44,115 nt of DNA from Deltaproteobacteria bacterium (GCA_031278635.1 JAITKA010000012.1:1-44115), one strand, 5' to 3'; counted from the stretch's first letter, positions 16,783 to 26,078 are shown. Numbers and translations: made by a program. The notes: a model not told the origin generated them from the sequence alone.

Positions 16783-16819
16783 AAAGCCCCCGAACGCCCT
16801 GACGGGCCTAGGGGGCTTT
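16783..16819. terminator. Terminator after acsE
   Basis: AAAGCCCCC (16783-16791) pairs with GGGGGCTTT (16811-16819) and GCCC/GGGC pairs inside. It lies 44 bp past the acsE stop and has short T-runs on both strands. Confidence 0.75.
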
Positions 16820-16862
16820 TCGTTGGCCCTATATAGGGCAGGGCGTGGCGGCTGGTCGGCCG

Positions 16863-17774
16863 TTAGATGTCGAGCCAGCTTTGGCTGAAGAGCGAGTGGC
16901 CAAGGATGACCTTGGCGGTCTTAACGATGTCGGCCTCTTCCTTTTTGAGGGAGGGGATATCGTACTCTTTGCCGTCCATGACACCGTAAACCAGATCGGC
17001 GAACCAGGGGAGCTTGCCGGCGCAAAGATCCATGATGGTGGAATCGAAGGCGTCGACGATGCAGCTGTACATGCCGTTACGCTTGAGCATGCAAAGGTAG
17101 ACCTGGTTTAGGATGGGCCTTAGGTGATCGGGGTTGCCGTTGGAGATGTTGGAAAGGCCGTTGGTTGACTTGACCGTGGCGCCCTCTTCCAAGGCCCCGA
17201 CGATGTCCGGCAGCATCTGGAAGAATTCGAGGTTGTTCATCAGCTGCTCTTGCTGAATGTTAACCGGGGTGATGATGGGATCGACCCAGGCGGTGGAGAC
17301 CGGAATCTCCAGGGCTTGGGCGGCCATGAGAAGCTCGGTCGTAAGCTCGGCCCTCTCGTTGGCGTCACGGGCCATGCCGGTGGGCCCCCACATCAAGGCC
17401 ACCCAGTCGGCGTTGAAGGCTTTGGCCAGGGGCAGCATGGCGTTGTATCGCTCGGGACGACACATGATGGAGTTGATCAGGGGGGACTTTTTGCAGACCT
17501 TCAAGCCCGCCTCTATGGCATCTATATTGGAGGTATCCAAAACGACTGGGATGTCGGTAACCTCTTGGACGATTTCAACAACCCAGGGCATGAGTTCCGC
17601 GCCGTTCTTCTTGGCTGGGCCAAGGTTGATATCGACGTAGTCAGGCTCGGTTTTGGCGATGTCCTCCGTCATCTTGCGGACGGGGCCGGGGTCTTTATCC
17701 TTAAAGGCCGCGCCGATCTTCTTGTTGATGACGTTTAGGTTCTCGGCGATCGTGTACATGTACTTCTCTGCCAT
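16863..17774 (-). CDS. acsE: Methyltetrahydrofolate:corrinoid iron-sulfur protein methyltransferase
   Basis: A 303-residue TIM-barrel protein of the pterin-binding family. It moves the methyl group from methyl-tetrahydrofolate to the cobalt of the corrinoid Fe-S protein, the step joining the methyl branch to CODH/ACS. Family marks are DYVDINLGPAKK with the pterin-contacting Asp/Asn pair, VVLDTSNIDAIEAGL, ALMWGPTG and VKSTNGLSNISNG. The ATG at 17774 has GGAGG seven bases upstream. Length is slightly above the Moorella enzyme (about 262). It is the last gene of the acs cluster and is followed by a terminator. Confidence 0.94.
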   Translation of the reverse strand: MAEKYMYTIAENLNVINKKIGAAFKDKDPGPVRKMTEDIAKTEPDYVDINLGPAKKNGAELMPWVVEIVQEVTDIPVVLDTSNIDAIEAGLKVCKKSPLINSIMCRPERYNAMLPLAKAFNADWVALMWGPTGMARDANERAELTTELLMAAQALEIPVSTAWVDPIITPVNIQQEQLMNNLEFFQMLPDIVGALEEGATVKSTNGLSNISNGNPDHLRPILNQVYLCMLKRNGMYSCIVDAFDSTIMDLCAGKLPWFADLVYGVMDGKEYDIPSLKKEEADIVKTAKVILGHSLFSQSWLDI

Positions 17775-17864
17775 TACGGTTCCTCCATGGGAAATTGCTC
17801 GGACCCACTATATCAAGGTCACAAGGCTTTTTTAGTTTGAATTGGCTTCTCGCCAATTTTTTTG

Positions 17865-17887
17865 GGTCGGCGAATTTTTCGCCGACC
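17865..17887. repeat. acsC-acsE intercistronic hairpin
   Basis: A 10-bp perfect stem GGTCGGCGAA with a TTT loop begins 12 bp after the acsC stop on the minus strand. A second small hairpin, ATTGGC/GCCAAT, follows toward acsE. The pair may protect or process the mRNA between the two genes. Confidence 0.65.
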
Positions 17888-17898
17888 GGCAAAACGTA

Positions 17899-19239
17899 TC
17901 AATCGACCTTGAATTCCTTAAGGAACTTGGGCAGATGCGCGGCCTCGCGTGGGCCTATGGCCACCTTCCAGCCTGTCAGTTCCTCTTCCATGTCGCCCAT
18001 GATCGCGGCGGCATAGCCGGGGATAATTACCGATTTATGTTTGATTTTGTCAACGATTCCGCTTTTTTTGCCTACGAACATGCCAACGTCATCGCCGGAG
18101 AATTTCCCGGCCGCCCAGGCCGTCAAAACCGACAGGCCTTCCGAGTCCTTGATAAGGAGCCAGCAGGGCACCCTGGAACCCTCGACCTCGCCGGAGACGA
18201 TGAAGTACGTAAGCGAGAAGTTGGTGGTGACCAGAACGGGGCTGTTCTCGGTGGGGTTGCCGATCTCGTAAATGCCCTCGGTCACGGTCATGGGGCGCTG
18301 CGGGTCGGTAAAGATGTTGAGCCTGGCCAGCAGCAGGGGGAACACGACGGCGCCGTCGAAATCCGAAAGGACGACGATGCCGGCGTATTTGGCGATCAAG
18401 TGCGAGGAGATGGCGACCTGCAACGGGAGGTTCGGGGTCATCTCGCAAGGGAAGGCGATGGTCCCGAAGCCATAGTCGCGGTTCTGCGCCACCAGGGCGG
18501 CCCTACGGATGGCCACGCTGTCCTGGAAGGCTTGCTTGGGGGTCCTGGCGCCGGAATCGATGACGATGTCCTTAACTCCCGCGGCCCCCAAGGCCTTGGT
18601 CAGCTCGGCGACCTCGTCGAGGTTCCCGGCCTTAAGCCAGACCGGCACCTTCGCCGCCACGGACAGGGCGGCCACGTCGGCCACGTTGGCCTTGGTGGCC
18701 GGGCCGATCAGCGGGTTCTTCCCGGCCAGGGCCTCGGTCGCGGCCTTCAGGGCGGCGACGTCCTCGCTGTAAAGGATGACGCTCATGTCGCTATTGTCGA
18801 CGACGGCTTTGGCCGCCTGGGCCAGGTTGGGCCCACCCTTGACCACGACCAACTCGGGCCTTAGGTTCAAGCCGACGCGGGCGTACTGGAGTTTCTGGTA
18901 CCTTTGGGCCAAAGCGGCGATCTCTTCGGGAGATTTGGTGTCCTCGATCAAAGCGGCCAAGCCGGTGGGGTTAAAGAAAGTCTTTTCATGCCTGAACTGC
19001 ACGGTCTCCCCGCCGACCTTGATGGCCGTGTCGCCATAGCCGATGAGGACGGGCCTGATGGGAGGGGCCGAGGCGGCGGATAGTTTTTCCCTGGATTCGG
19101 GTTTGACGTCGGGGCAGGCGTCGAGTTCCGCCTTGCCCGAGGCCAAGTTCATGGCGAAGGCCAAACAGGTCGCGGCGCCACATTTTTTGCAGTTCGTGCC
19201 TGGCAAAAGCTTGAAAATTTGAATTCCGGTCAGAGCCAT
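17899..19239 (-). CDS. acsC: Corrinoid iron-sulfur protein, large subunit
   Basis: A 446-residue protein (CfsA/AcsC, CdhE-like). The N-terminal [4Fe-4S] domain is visible as C17, C20, C25 and C42 in NCKKCGAATCLAFAMN and DACPDVK. A central TIM barrel follows, and the C-terminal part binds the corrinoid that carries the methyl group between AcsE and acetyl-CoA synthase. It pairs with the AcsD small subunit; this cluster offers two AcsD paralogues. The ATG at 19239 follows AGGAG. It is separated from acsB by about 495 bp, so it may have its own promoter with acsE. Confidence 0.95.
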   Translation of the reverse strand: MALTGIQIFKLLPGTNCKKCGAATCLAFAMNLASGKAELDACPDVKPESREKLSAASAPPIRPVLIGYGDTAIKVGGETVQFRHEKTFFNPTGLAALIEDTKSPEEIAALAQRYQKLQYARVGLNLRPELVVVKGGPNLAQAAKAVVDNSDMSVILYSEDVAALKAATEALAGKNPLIGPATKANVADVAALSVAAKVPVWLKAGNLDEVAELTKALGAAGVKDIVIDSGARTPKQAFQDSVAIRRAALVAQNRDYGFGTIAFPCEMTPNLPLQVAISSHLIAKYAGIVVLSDFDGAVVFPLLLARLNIFTDPQRPMTVTEGIYEIGNPTENSPVLVTTNFSLTYFIVSGEVEGSRVPCWLLIKDSEGLSVLTAWAAGKFSGDDVGMFVGKKSGIVDKIKHKSVIIPGYAAAIMGDMEEELTGWKVAIGPREAAHLPKFLKEFKVD

Positions 19240-19660
19240 TTGTGTCTCCTAACTCTTGGTCGCGGGCATGCGGGCCCGGCTTAAGTTTCTGTCTGGAGGA
19301 TTGTTCAAAAGCGCCCGCATACGTTGGCGCGCGAATCTCCCGGTTGGCTAAACGAGTGAACCAATCGGTTCCATTCTCGGCGATAAGTCGCGGTTTGTTT
19401 CTGGCCTTTTTGGTCCTTAAGTGCGGTTAAAACTTAAAGTTAAAGGTCAAGTGGCTTCGAATGGAGAGATCGCTTACGAAAAAAGTCTGAAAATAATCGT
19501 TTGAGAAAATCGGTGATTATTCCGGTCGCCGTATGCGCCTTTGGGCAGACCTTGGTAAACAAGGTCCTAAACCAAGCAACGCTGGCCTTTTTTAGCGGCC
19601 TATGGCGGCACCCATTGGATCGGGCGGGGCACTACCTCCCCCGCCAACCCGGGGTTTATT
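19240..19660. other. acsB-acsC spacer with a CTTAAGTGCG box
   Basis: No gene is supported. The 10-bp core CTTAAGTGCG at 19416-19425 equals the core of the boxes before the kinase gene and the acs operon but lies in the opposite orientation. The unusually long spacer within an otherwise tight cluster could hold a second promoter for acsC-acsE. Confidence 0.4.
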
Positions 19661-19691
19661 CCGCCGGGGAGGCCAACGGCCGCCCCGGCGG
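19661..19691. terminator. Strong hairpin after acsB
   Basis: CCGCCGGGG (19661-19669) pairs with CCCCGGCGG (19683-19691), with GGCC/GGCC inside. It lies 43 bp past the acsB stop. There is no T-run on the minus strand, so it may reduce rather than abolish read-through into acsC. Confidence 0.6.
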
Positions 19692-19734
19692 GTTTTGGCG
19701 GGCGGCGCCATCGGGGCCGCCACCCGTGTATCGG

Positions 19735-21948
19735 TTAAAGGATGCTGTCCATCTCGAGGGCCGGGTGACCCTTTTCGGTCAGGAAGGGCAGGATCTCCTC
19801 CTCGGTGAGCCCGACCGTCTCGTCGGCGATGCGATCGACCAGATCCGGGATACCCAGTTCCTCGCCCCTCTTGATCAGCCTGTCCCTAAGCTCTTCCTTG
19901 AGGGCTTTGGGCATCCAGACCAGGCGCTTGAGGCCGCCGTCGCCTAGGACGAACTTCCTTTGGATGATGTTGTACTTGGAGTGACCGACGAAACCGGGGG
20001 CCTGGTTGCCGCCGCCCATGGTACCGGCCAGGGTGGAGAACTTCATGCCGCTGGGGGTCTCACCGGTGTAGTCGCGGTTGACCGTCATCAGACCGTTGCA
20101 GGTCGGGAGGATGGCGGCGATGCACTCGCAGCAACCGCAGGTGGTCATGGGATCATTGACGAGGCTGTAGAAGCAGACGTTGGTGACCGCCTGCCTGGAG
20201 GCCTTCTCGATGAACTCGTTGGCGCCCTTGTAGATACCCAGGACGGGATCCAGGGTCTCGCCTTTCTCGATGGGCTGGTTGGGGCCGGTCGGGTTGATCT
20301 CGAAGCTGGCCTTGCAGTCCATCCAGTTGTAAGCGCCGCAAAGGCCGGTCCGCTCGGGGCTGACCACGCAGACGTGGTTGGGGGCGAAGCTCTGGCACAG
20401 CGTGCAGCTGTAGTAGATTTCGGTCCCCTCGTCAGTCATGTTCTCGACGCGGGCGTCCCTGGTCACGTAGATGTGGCGGGCCTTTTCGCGCATCTCGGTG
20501 GCCTTGGCCTCGTCGGTGTAGAGCTTGACCTGGAGCTTGTCAAAGACGGCCCCGAAGTCCTGGTGCAGCTTGGCGTGGAGGATGACCCCGATGTGCTTCA
20601 GGGTAAAGCCCTTGGCCACCGCGTCCTTGGAGATGCGGATCATGCCGATGTCGCGCTGACCGGTGTGCATGACGCCCTGGGCGTAGTTCAGGAGGTGGTG
20701 GATCTGGCGCTCCAGGATGGGCTCGAAGTCCTCCTGGAACTTGCGGCCGGCGACCTCGACTATGATGGCCAGAGGCAGGGTGCCGCCCTCTTTGATGTCG
20801 GACAGCTCGGGCCCGATGATCTCGACCTTGGCGTCCTCGACCTCGTCCATTTGCCTGGTGGTGACCCACTCGACGGTGACCGTCTTGGAGCCGCCGCCCA
20901 TCTCGCAGTACACGTCGTTCTTGCGGATGCGCTCGCCCTCAAAGGCCGGGCCGTAGGCGACGGGAACGTCAACGGTGGCCACGGTGGTTTTAAGGCCGCG
21001 GATTTCCACGGACTTCTGGACCATCTCCTCGATGGGGACGTTGGCAACGACGTGCTCGTAGGTGCAAACGCCGGTCGGGAGGATCTCGGGGATGTCGGTG
21101 TCGGCCAGGGTCGGGAAACCCCAGTTGACGACGCCGGCCGCGTTGGCGGCCCACTCGGCGTTGACCTCGCCCAAGGCGTTGACGAAGGCGAAGATACGGT
21201 CCTTATTATACAGGAGCATCTTGCGATAGTCACCGGGCTTGACGCCACCGAAAGCCATGGCCGCGCGGTTGGCGAAGCCCAGGGCGAAGACGGCGGCCGA
21301 GATGTCCGGGCCGAAGGGGACCAGACGGGTGTTCCAGCCGATCTCCACGCCGGCCTCGACGAGCTGCTGGGAGAAGGTGGTACCGCCCTGGTTCGCGGCC
21401 ATGAAGACGTAGATGGAACGGCGCTGGTACTCGAGGGCCAGCTCCTTGGCCTGCTCCGGGGAGGGGGCGGCGCCGACGATGGCGGCGAAGCCGGGGGCCG
21501 AGCCGTCGACGAACTGGACGCCCCTCTTACGGAAGACGGTGTCCTCGGCGGCGCCCAGCCAGATCTTGCCGTTATCGAGGTCCACGTCCTCGCTGACCAG
21601 GTAGAAGTTGGGGTCCTCGACGTAACGGATGGCCTCGACTACCTCCTCGGCCAGGATGGCCGCCATGCCGGCGTCCAACAGTGGCCCGAGATAGGGGAGG
21701 TAATTCACGTTTTTGACGTGGGGGGGAAGGAGTTTCCTGGCGACCTCAAGGGGCTTTTTGGCGTCGGCCAAGGTCTTGACCGGCAAGCCCAAGAGGGAGT
21801 AGATGATCGGCAGGTAATAGGCCGTGTTGGGGAACTCGAGCTTCTGCTCGGGCCCGTATTTTTCCAGGGCCTGGGCGTAAATGCCCTCGGCCTTCTGGAC
21901 TATATTATAGCCACCCTGGATGGCGGCGAATGCGACTAACTTAGACAC
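19735..21948 (-). CDS. acsB: Acetyl-CoA synthase (CODH/ACS alpha/beta subunit)
   Basis: A 737-residue acetyl-CoA synthase that joins CO, the methyl group of the corrinoid protein and CoA. The A-cluster region is intact: CTLCQSFAPNHVC, TGLCGAYNWMDC and the TTCGCCECI stretch with the C-G-C motif for the proximal and distal nickel sites. I chose the GTG at 21948 (reading MSKLVAFAAIQ) because GGAGG lies seven bases upstream and related proteins start with MSK; the longer open frame from 21981 uses another GTG without a well-placed ribosome site. It follows cooS after 87 bp containing a 10-bp hairpin. Length is normal (Moorella about 729). Confidence 0.96.
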   Translation of the reverse strand: MSKLVAFAAIQGGYNIVQKAEGIYAQALEKYGPEQKLEFPNTAYYLPIIYSLLGLPVKTLADAKKPLEVARKLLPPHVKNVNYLPYLGPLLDAGMAAILAEEVVEAIRYVEDPNFYLVSEDVDLDNGKIWLGAAEDTVFRKRGVQFVDGSAPGFAAIVGAAPSPEQAKELALEYQRRSIYVFMAANQGGTTFSQQLVEAGVEIGWNTRLVPFGPDISAAVFALGFANRAAMAFGGVKPGDYRKMLLYNKDRIFAFVNALGEVNAEWAANAAGVVNWGFPTLADTDIPEILPTGVCTYEHVVANVPIEEMVQKSVEIRGLKTTVATVDVPVAYGPAFEGERIRKNDVYCEMGGGSKTVTVEWVTTRQMDEVEDAKVEIIGPELSDIKEGGTLPLAIIVEVAGRKFQEDFEPILERQIHHLLNYAQGVMHTGQRDIGMIRISKDAVAKGFTLKHIGVILHAKLHQDFGAVFDKLQVKLYTDEAKATEMREKARHIYVTRDARVENMTDEGTEIYYSCTLCQSFAPNHVCVVSPERTGLCGAYNWMDCKASFEINPTGPNQPIEKGETLDPVLGIYKGANEFIEKASRQAVTNVCFYSLVNDPMTTCGCCECIAAILPTCNGLMTVNRDYTGETPSGMKFSTLAGTMGGGNQAPGFVGHSKYNIIQRKFVLGDGGLKRLVWMPKALKEELRDRLIKRGEELGIPDLVDRIADETVGLTEEEILPFLTEKGHPALEMDSIL

Positions 21949-21987
21949 AATGGTCCCTCCGAATCGTGATGTATGGTTCACCCTTAA

Positions 21988-22017
21988 CCGTTAGGGGATC
22001 CGGGAACCCCCTAACGG
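21988..22017. repeat. cooS-acsB intercistronic hairpin
   Basis: CCGTTAGGGG (21988-21997) and CCCCTAACGG (22008-22017) form a 10-bp perfect stem with a 10-nt loop, starting 18 bp after the cooS stop on the minus strand. There is no T-run after it, so mRNA protection or processing is more likely than termination. Confidence 0.65.
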
Positions 22018-22035
22018 AAAAAGCTATTGTAAGGA

Positions 22036-24054
22036 TCAGGCAGCCTCGATCTTCTGGCGGTCGGCCATATCCATCAAGACGCGCTCGCGGGACTTGTCGA
22101 TCCCCAGAGCTTGACGCTTACGATCGATGTGGGCGATGATCTTGTGAGCGGCCAGGACGGGATCGGGCTCGTAGTCCCACTTGCCGCCGTAAAGCTCTTC
22201 CATCTCCACTTCGAGGTGGTGCTTAAGGATGGGTGAACCGTTGATGGGCAGGGAAACGCCCAACATGACATAGACACCGGAGGTTACGAAATACTGACCG
22301 ATACCGACGGCCTTCTCGCTCATCCAGCCGGGGGCTGCGCCCGCGGCGGGGAGGTCGGCCAACTCTTTGCCCAGCCCGCCAGCGTTGACGACCTCGGTCG
22401 CGGCGGTCAGGATGCGGGAGTTATCCAGGCAAGAGCCCATGTGCAGGACCGGCGGGATGCCGACGGTCTCGCAGACCTCGGCCAGGCCGGCGCCGGCGTA
22501 AACGGCCGCCGACTCGGGGGTCAGGAGACCCGCCTTGCCGCAGGCCATGGCCGAGCAGCCGGTGGTCAGGACGATGACGTCGTTTTTGATCAGTTCCTTG
22601 ATGAGGGCCAGGTGGACCTCGTCATGCTCCATGCGGGCGTTGTTGCAACCAACCACGCCGCAGACGCCACGGATGCGGCCATTGATGATATTGTCATTCA
22701 ACGGCACGAAGGAGCCCCTGAAAGACCCGCCAAGGTGGTATTTGATGGCCTCGGTGGAGAAGCCAACGACCATCCTGTTGGTGTCGGTCGGGATATTGAC
22801 CTCCCCGCGATTGGGGAAGTTGTCGGCGGCGATCCTGATGATCTCCTTGGCCTTGGCCAAGGCCGCGTGCTCCTCGAAGTTGACGTGCATGGTGTTTTTG
22901 CCGGTGGCGCATTTGGCTATCGGCATGGTGGTGATGAACTTGGTGTGGAAGCACTCGGAAACCCTGGCCAGGTTCTCCATGACGCACTGGACGTCGACGA
23001 CCATGGCGTCAACGGCCCCGGTCACCACGGCCAGCTCCTGCTGGAGGTAGTCGCCGGCGATCGGCATGCCGTGCCTGACCAAAATCTCGTTGGCGGTGCA
23101 GCACATGCCGGCCACGACGTAACCCTTGGCGCCCTTGCTGTGGGCGTACTCGATCATGTCGGGCTGGTTGATGGCGCAAACTATCATCTCGGAGACCAAC
23201 GGATCGTGGCCGTGAACGATGATGTTGACCTTATCTCTGGACAGGACGCCAAGGTTAATCTTCCCGGCGTTGGGATAGGGGGTACCGAACATGATGTCCT
23301 GGAGGTCCGTGGACATCATCGAGCCGCCCCAGCCGTTACCCAGCGAGCAACGGGCGCCTTGCAGCATCAGGTTCTTGTAATCCTGGTCCACGCCCATGTG
23401 GGTGCGGTGCATGATCTCGACGACCTCGCGGTCGATGCCGCGGGGCTTAACGCCGTGCTTGGCCCAGCGATCCTGGGTGGGCTGCGGGGCGCGCTTGAGG
23501 TAGATCATCTCGCCCTGCTGGGTGCCCCACTGGCCCAGGCAAATCTCGCCGACTTCCAGGGCGATGGCCCACTTGTCCCTTGGGACCTCGACGCCATCGA
23601 TTTCCTCGGTGATCGGGACATCAAAAAAGCCGGCCACTTCACGCAGCTTTATCTCGTCTTTAATGGTGTAGTCTTTGGCTTCGCCGCGGGCCATGGCCAA
23701 GAAGGTCTCGGCGACGCTGCGACCGTGGTCGGAGTGGGAGGCGCAACCGGCCGCAATCATGCGGCAAAGGTTACGGGCCACGATGGTTTCGGGGGTGGCG
23801 CCGCACAGGCCGATACGGGTATCGGGCTCGGTGCCTTCCCTAATGGCTTTGGTAAGGGGCAAGCGGCAAGGGCCTTGGGAACAGACCTTACAGCAAATAC
23901 CCTCGGTTCCTATATTGCACTGCTTCATTTTGACGGCGCGGTCAAAGATGGTTTCGATTCCCTTTGACTGTGCCAGGTGTAGCATCTTAATCGTGGCCTT
24001 ATCTACCGTTACTTCTTCCGGTATGGCCAGTTTAGATGGTGTTGCTTCGGACAT
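22036..24054 (-). CDS. cooS: Carbon monoxide dehydrogenase, catalytic Ni-Fe-S subunit
   Basis: A 672-residue anaerobic CODH (CooS/AcsA type) that interconverts CO and CO2 and supplies CO to acetyl-CoA synthase. N-terminal cluster cysteines are C46 and C54 (D-cluster, CX7C) and C55, C58, C63 with a further Cys in GLCGATPE (B-cluster). C-cluster ligands are recognisable in VHGHDPLVSEM, MCCTANEILVRHG, VQCVMENLA, GVVGCNNAR, TTGCSAMACGKAG and MGSCLDNSR. The ATG at 24054 has GGAGT nine bases upstream. It stands between acsD2 and acsB. No cooC nickel-insertion gene is present in the window. Confidence 0.96.
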   Translation of the reverse strand: MSEATPSKLAIPEEVTVDKATIKMLHLAQSKGIETIFDRAVKMKQCNIGTEGICCKVCSQGPCRLPLTKAIREGTEPDTRIGLCGATPETIVARNLCRMIAAGCASHSDHGRSVAETFLAMARGEAKDYTIKDEIKLREVAGFFDVPITEEIDGVEVPRDKWAIALEVGEICLGQWGTQQGEMIYLKRAPQPTQDRWAKHGVKPRGIDREVVEIMHRTHMGVDQDYKNLMLQGARCSLGNGWGGSMMSTDLQDIMFGTPYPNAGKINLGVLSRDKVNIIVHGHDPLVSEMIVCAINQPDMIEYAHSKGAKGYVVAGMCCTANEILVRHGMPIAGDYLQQELAVVTGAVDAMVVDVQCVMENLARVSECFHTKFITTMPIAKCATGKNTMHVNFEEHAALAKAKEIIRIAADNFPNRGEVNIPTDTNRMVVGFSTEAIKYHLGGSFRGSFVPLNDNIINGRIRGVCGVVGCNNARMEHDEVHLALIKELIKNDVIVLTTGCSAMACGKAGLLTPESAAVYAGAGLAEVCETVGIPPVLHMGSCLDNSRILTAATEVVNAGGLGKELADLPAAGAAPGWMSEKAVGIGQYFVTSGVYVMLGVSLPINGSPILKHHLEVEMEELYGGKWDYEPDPVLAAHKIIAHIDRKRQALGIDKSRERVLMDMADRQKIEAA

Positions 24055-24074
24055 TCGGGACTCCTTCGTGGAAT

Positions 24075-24096
24075 CCTCGCGCTTCGCTGTGCGAGG
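24075..24096. repeat. acsD2-cooS intercistronic hairpin
   Basis: CCTCGC (24075-24080) pairs with GCGAGG (24091-24096) around ten bases, just upstream of the cooS ribosome site. Confidence 0.45.
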
Positions 24097-24196
24097 TTAT
24101 ATTGGGATCGGGCTTAAAAAATATATATTTATAAGAAGCCCTTTAATTCTGAGACGGCGGATTAGCTAGCTGGCCACTGCCTCATCGGCTCGTGAA

Positions 24197-26017
24197 CTAA
24201 TACCGTGGGGTCCTCATATGGACGCGGTCAAGCTCATTAATGATCTGATTGCTCACGACCTCTTCGGGCTTCTCTGTCAGTTTGACCTGTTCGGCGGTCA
24301 TTTTCTTTCCTCCTGGTGTGGTTACCGTGCCCGTTATCGGCCTAGACTGGAACTTGGTCTTGTCCTGCCCAGCCGGGACTGAAACGGGCTTCTTTGCCGG
24401 GGCGGCCGCCGCGGGTTTCGGGGCTTCCGCCGGCTTTTTCTCCGGGACTGCCGCCGGCTTCGGGGCCTCGGCGGGCTTTGGCGCTTCCGCCGGCTTCGGC
24501 GGCGCGGCGGCGGCCGGCTTCGGGGCCTCCGCCGGCTTCGGCGCTTCCGCCGGTTTCGGCGGGGCCGGCGCGGCGGCGGCGGGCTTCGGTGGCTCGACCG
24601 GCTTGGGCGCTTCCGCCGGTTTCGGCGGGGCGGCGGCGGCCGGTTTCGGGGCCTCGGCCGGTTTCGGCGGGGCGGCGGCGGCCGCGGGCTTCGGCGGGGC
24701 CGGGGCGGCGGCGGGCTTCGGGGGCTCGGCGGCCTTGGGGGCTTCCGCCGGCTTCGGCGGGGCCGGGGCGGCGGCGGCCGGCTTCGGGGCCTCGGCTGCC
24801 TTGGGCGCTTCCGCGGGCTTCGGCGGGGCCGGGGCGGCGGCGGCGGGCTTCGGGGCCTCGGCGGCCTTGGGCGCTTCCGCGGGCTTCGGCGGGGCCGGGG
24901 CGGCGGCGGCCGGCTTCGGGGGCTCCTCGGCCTTTTTCTCGGGGGCGGGGGGCGCGGCGGCCTTGGGGGCTTCCTCGGCCTTTTTCTCCGGGGCGGCGGC
25001 CGCGGCGGCTGCCGGGACCGGGACGGCCGACAAATCTATGATGGGCACGTCGAGAACGTTAGTGGCCGGCAGATCTCCCCCGGCGTACACCGAGTCAACG
25101 TATTCGCGGACCAATTTCAAGGAGGCCGGGTGGGCCATGATGATCATGCTTGAACCGGCGCTCAGCAAAGCCACGGCTTCCGTGACTTCCATGAGGACCC
25201 CGCGGGCCTCTATGTCGCCCAGGGTAGGGTGTTCGGCCGTAAGCTGGTTGGCCTCTTTCGTCTTCCAGACTTCCTCGCCCAAAATGTTGACGATCGGCTG
25301 CTGGAGCTTGTCGTCGGACTGTATCAGGGCGGCCATGTTGATGCGCTCCATGACCGAGTAGCAATACTCCATGCCGTACCCGATGCCGCCGGTGTTGGGA
25401 TCTATTAGTATCTTGTCGGGGGTAATGCCCAAATCCATCAATAGAATGTTTAGCTGTTTGGCCAAGTTAACGTCGATCGGGGAACGGGCTATGACCGAGT
25501 GGCCGTAAGCCAGCACCTGGGCCCCGACCTGTTTGTAGTTCTTGTCCGTCACCGGGCCGAGAATCAGTTTCTTGCCGGAGAACTTCTCGGCCACCGCCGA
25601 CAAAACGTCCCTGTCCTTGTCGGGGTTATCGACCCCAAAGACTATGACCGGCACGTCGACGTTCTCCAAGACCTTTCCCACGTTGGCCACGGCTTCGGCC
25701 GGGCCGGTGTTCAGGTCGTTGGGATCGGAACTTTTTAAATGGAGGGAGACTACATCGGCTCCATACTCCACGGCTTTTTTAGCCCAGGCGCCTGGATCGC
25801 CCAGGACGCCGGCGAAGGCCTCGGTCAACGGCGGGGCGTAGGATTCGCCTGGGTCCATGTCCCAGACCTGAAGTCCCAGCACTGGCTTATTGGGGAGGCT
25901 CCCTTCAAAGTCGTGAAAGCAGTAGGCGGATTGACCACCCAAGCTAAGACCTTTCTCGCCAAGCGGAGTAGTGTTTATTTTACCGGTATACTTTACCGTG
26001 TTAATCTGGAACGCCAA
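24197..26017 (-). CDS. acsD: Corrinoid Fe-S protein small subunit with Ala/Pro/Lys tail
   Basis: A 606-residue AcsD/CdhD paralogue. Residues about 1-330 form the TIM-barrel small subunit, highly similar to the protein at 26094-27086 (FGVDNPDKD, LGPVTDKNYK, IDPNTGG.GYGMEYCYSVMERINMAALI). Residues about 335-545 are a low-complexity linker of Pro-Ala-Lys-Glu repeats (PKPAEAPK, PAAAAPAPPKP). The last 61 residues form a distinct charged C-terminal segment (TGTVTTPGGKKMTAEQVK and a helix EEVVSNQIINELDRV). I prefer the TTG at 26017, five bases after GGAGG, over the ATG at 26029 that itself overlaps GGAGG; the paralogue also starts with TTG at the same residue. The tail may tether the protein to CODH/ACS partners. 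Confidence 0.9.
   Translation of the reverse strand: MAFQINTVKYTGKINTTPLGEKGLSLGGQSAYCFHDFEGSLPNKPVLGLQVWDMDPGESYAPPLTEAFAGVLGDPGAWAKKAVEYGADVVSLHLKSSDPNDLNTGPAEAVANVGKVLENVDVPVIVFGVDNPDKDRDVLSAVAEKFSGKKLILGPVTDKNYKQVGAQVLAYGHSVIARSPIDVNLAKQLNILLMDLGITPDKILIDPNTGGIGYGMEYCYSVMERINMAALIQSDDKLQQPIVNILGEEVWKTKEANQLTAEHPTLGDIEARGVLMEVTEAVALLSAGSSMIIMAHPASLKLVREYVDSVYAGGDLPATNVLDVPIIDLSAVPVPAAAAAAAPEKKAEEAPKAAAPPAPEKKAEEPPKPAAAAPAPPKPAEAPKAAEAPKPAAAAPAPPKPAEAPKAAEAPKPAAAAPAPPKPAEAPKAAEPPKPAAAPAPPKPAAAAAPPKPAEAPKPAAAAPPKPAEAPKPVEPPKPAAAAPAPPKPAEAPKPAEAPKPAAAAPPKPAEAPKPAEAPKPAAVPEKKPAEAPKPAAAAPAKKPVSVPAGQDKTKFQSRPITGTVTTPGGKKMTAEQVKLTEKPEEVVSNQIINELDRVHMRTPRY
24383..25012 (-). repeat. Coding Ala/Pro/Lys repeat region of acsD2
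   Basis: About 630 bp of very GC-rich tandem repeats encode some 210 residues built from PAPPKPAEAPK and close variants. Units of about 60-70 bp recur almost exactly between 24700 and 24930. Such repeats change length by slippage, and the assembled length should be treated with caution. Confidence 0.85.
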
Positions 26018-26047
26018 AATAACCTCCATTATTAGAAAACTTCAAGT

Positions 26048-26078
26048 GGCAGACGGACTATATGAAGCCCTGTCTGCC
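26048..26078. repeat. acsD1-acsD2 intercistronic hairpin
   Basis: GGCAGAC (26048-26054) pairs with GTCTGCC (26072-26078) around 17 bases in the short gap between the two acsD genes. Confidence 0.5.

Noticed and set aside
19960-21939. A 659-residue open frame opposite acsB.
   Set aside because: It is the reverse frame of a highly codon-biased gene; composition (Gly, Val, Asp, Leu) is typical of such shadows.
22441-23967. A 508-residue open frame opposite cooS.
   Set aside because: Shadow of the well-supported CODH gene with no domain of its own.
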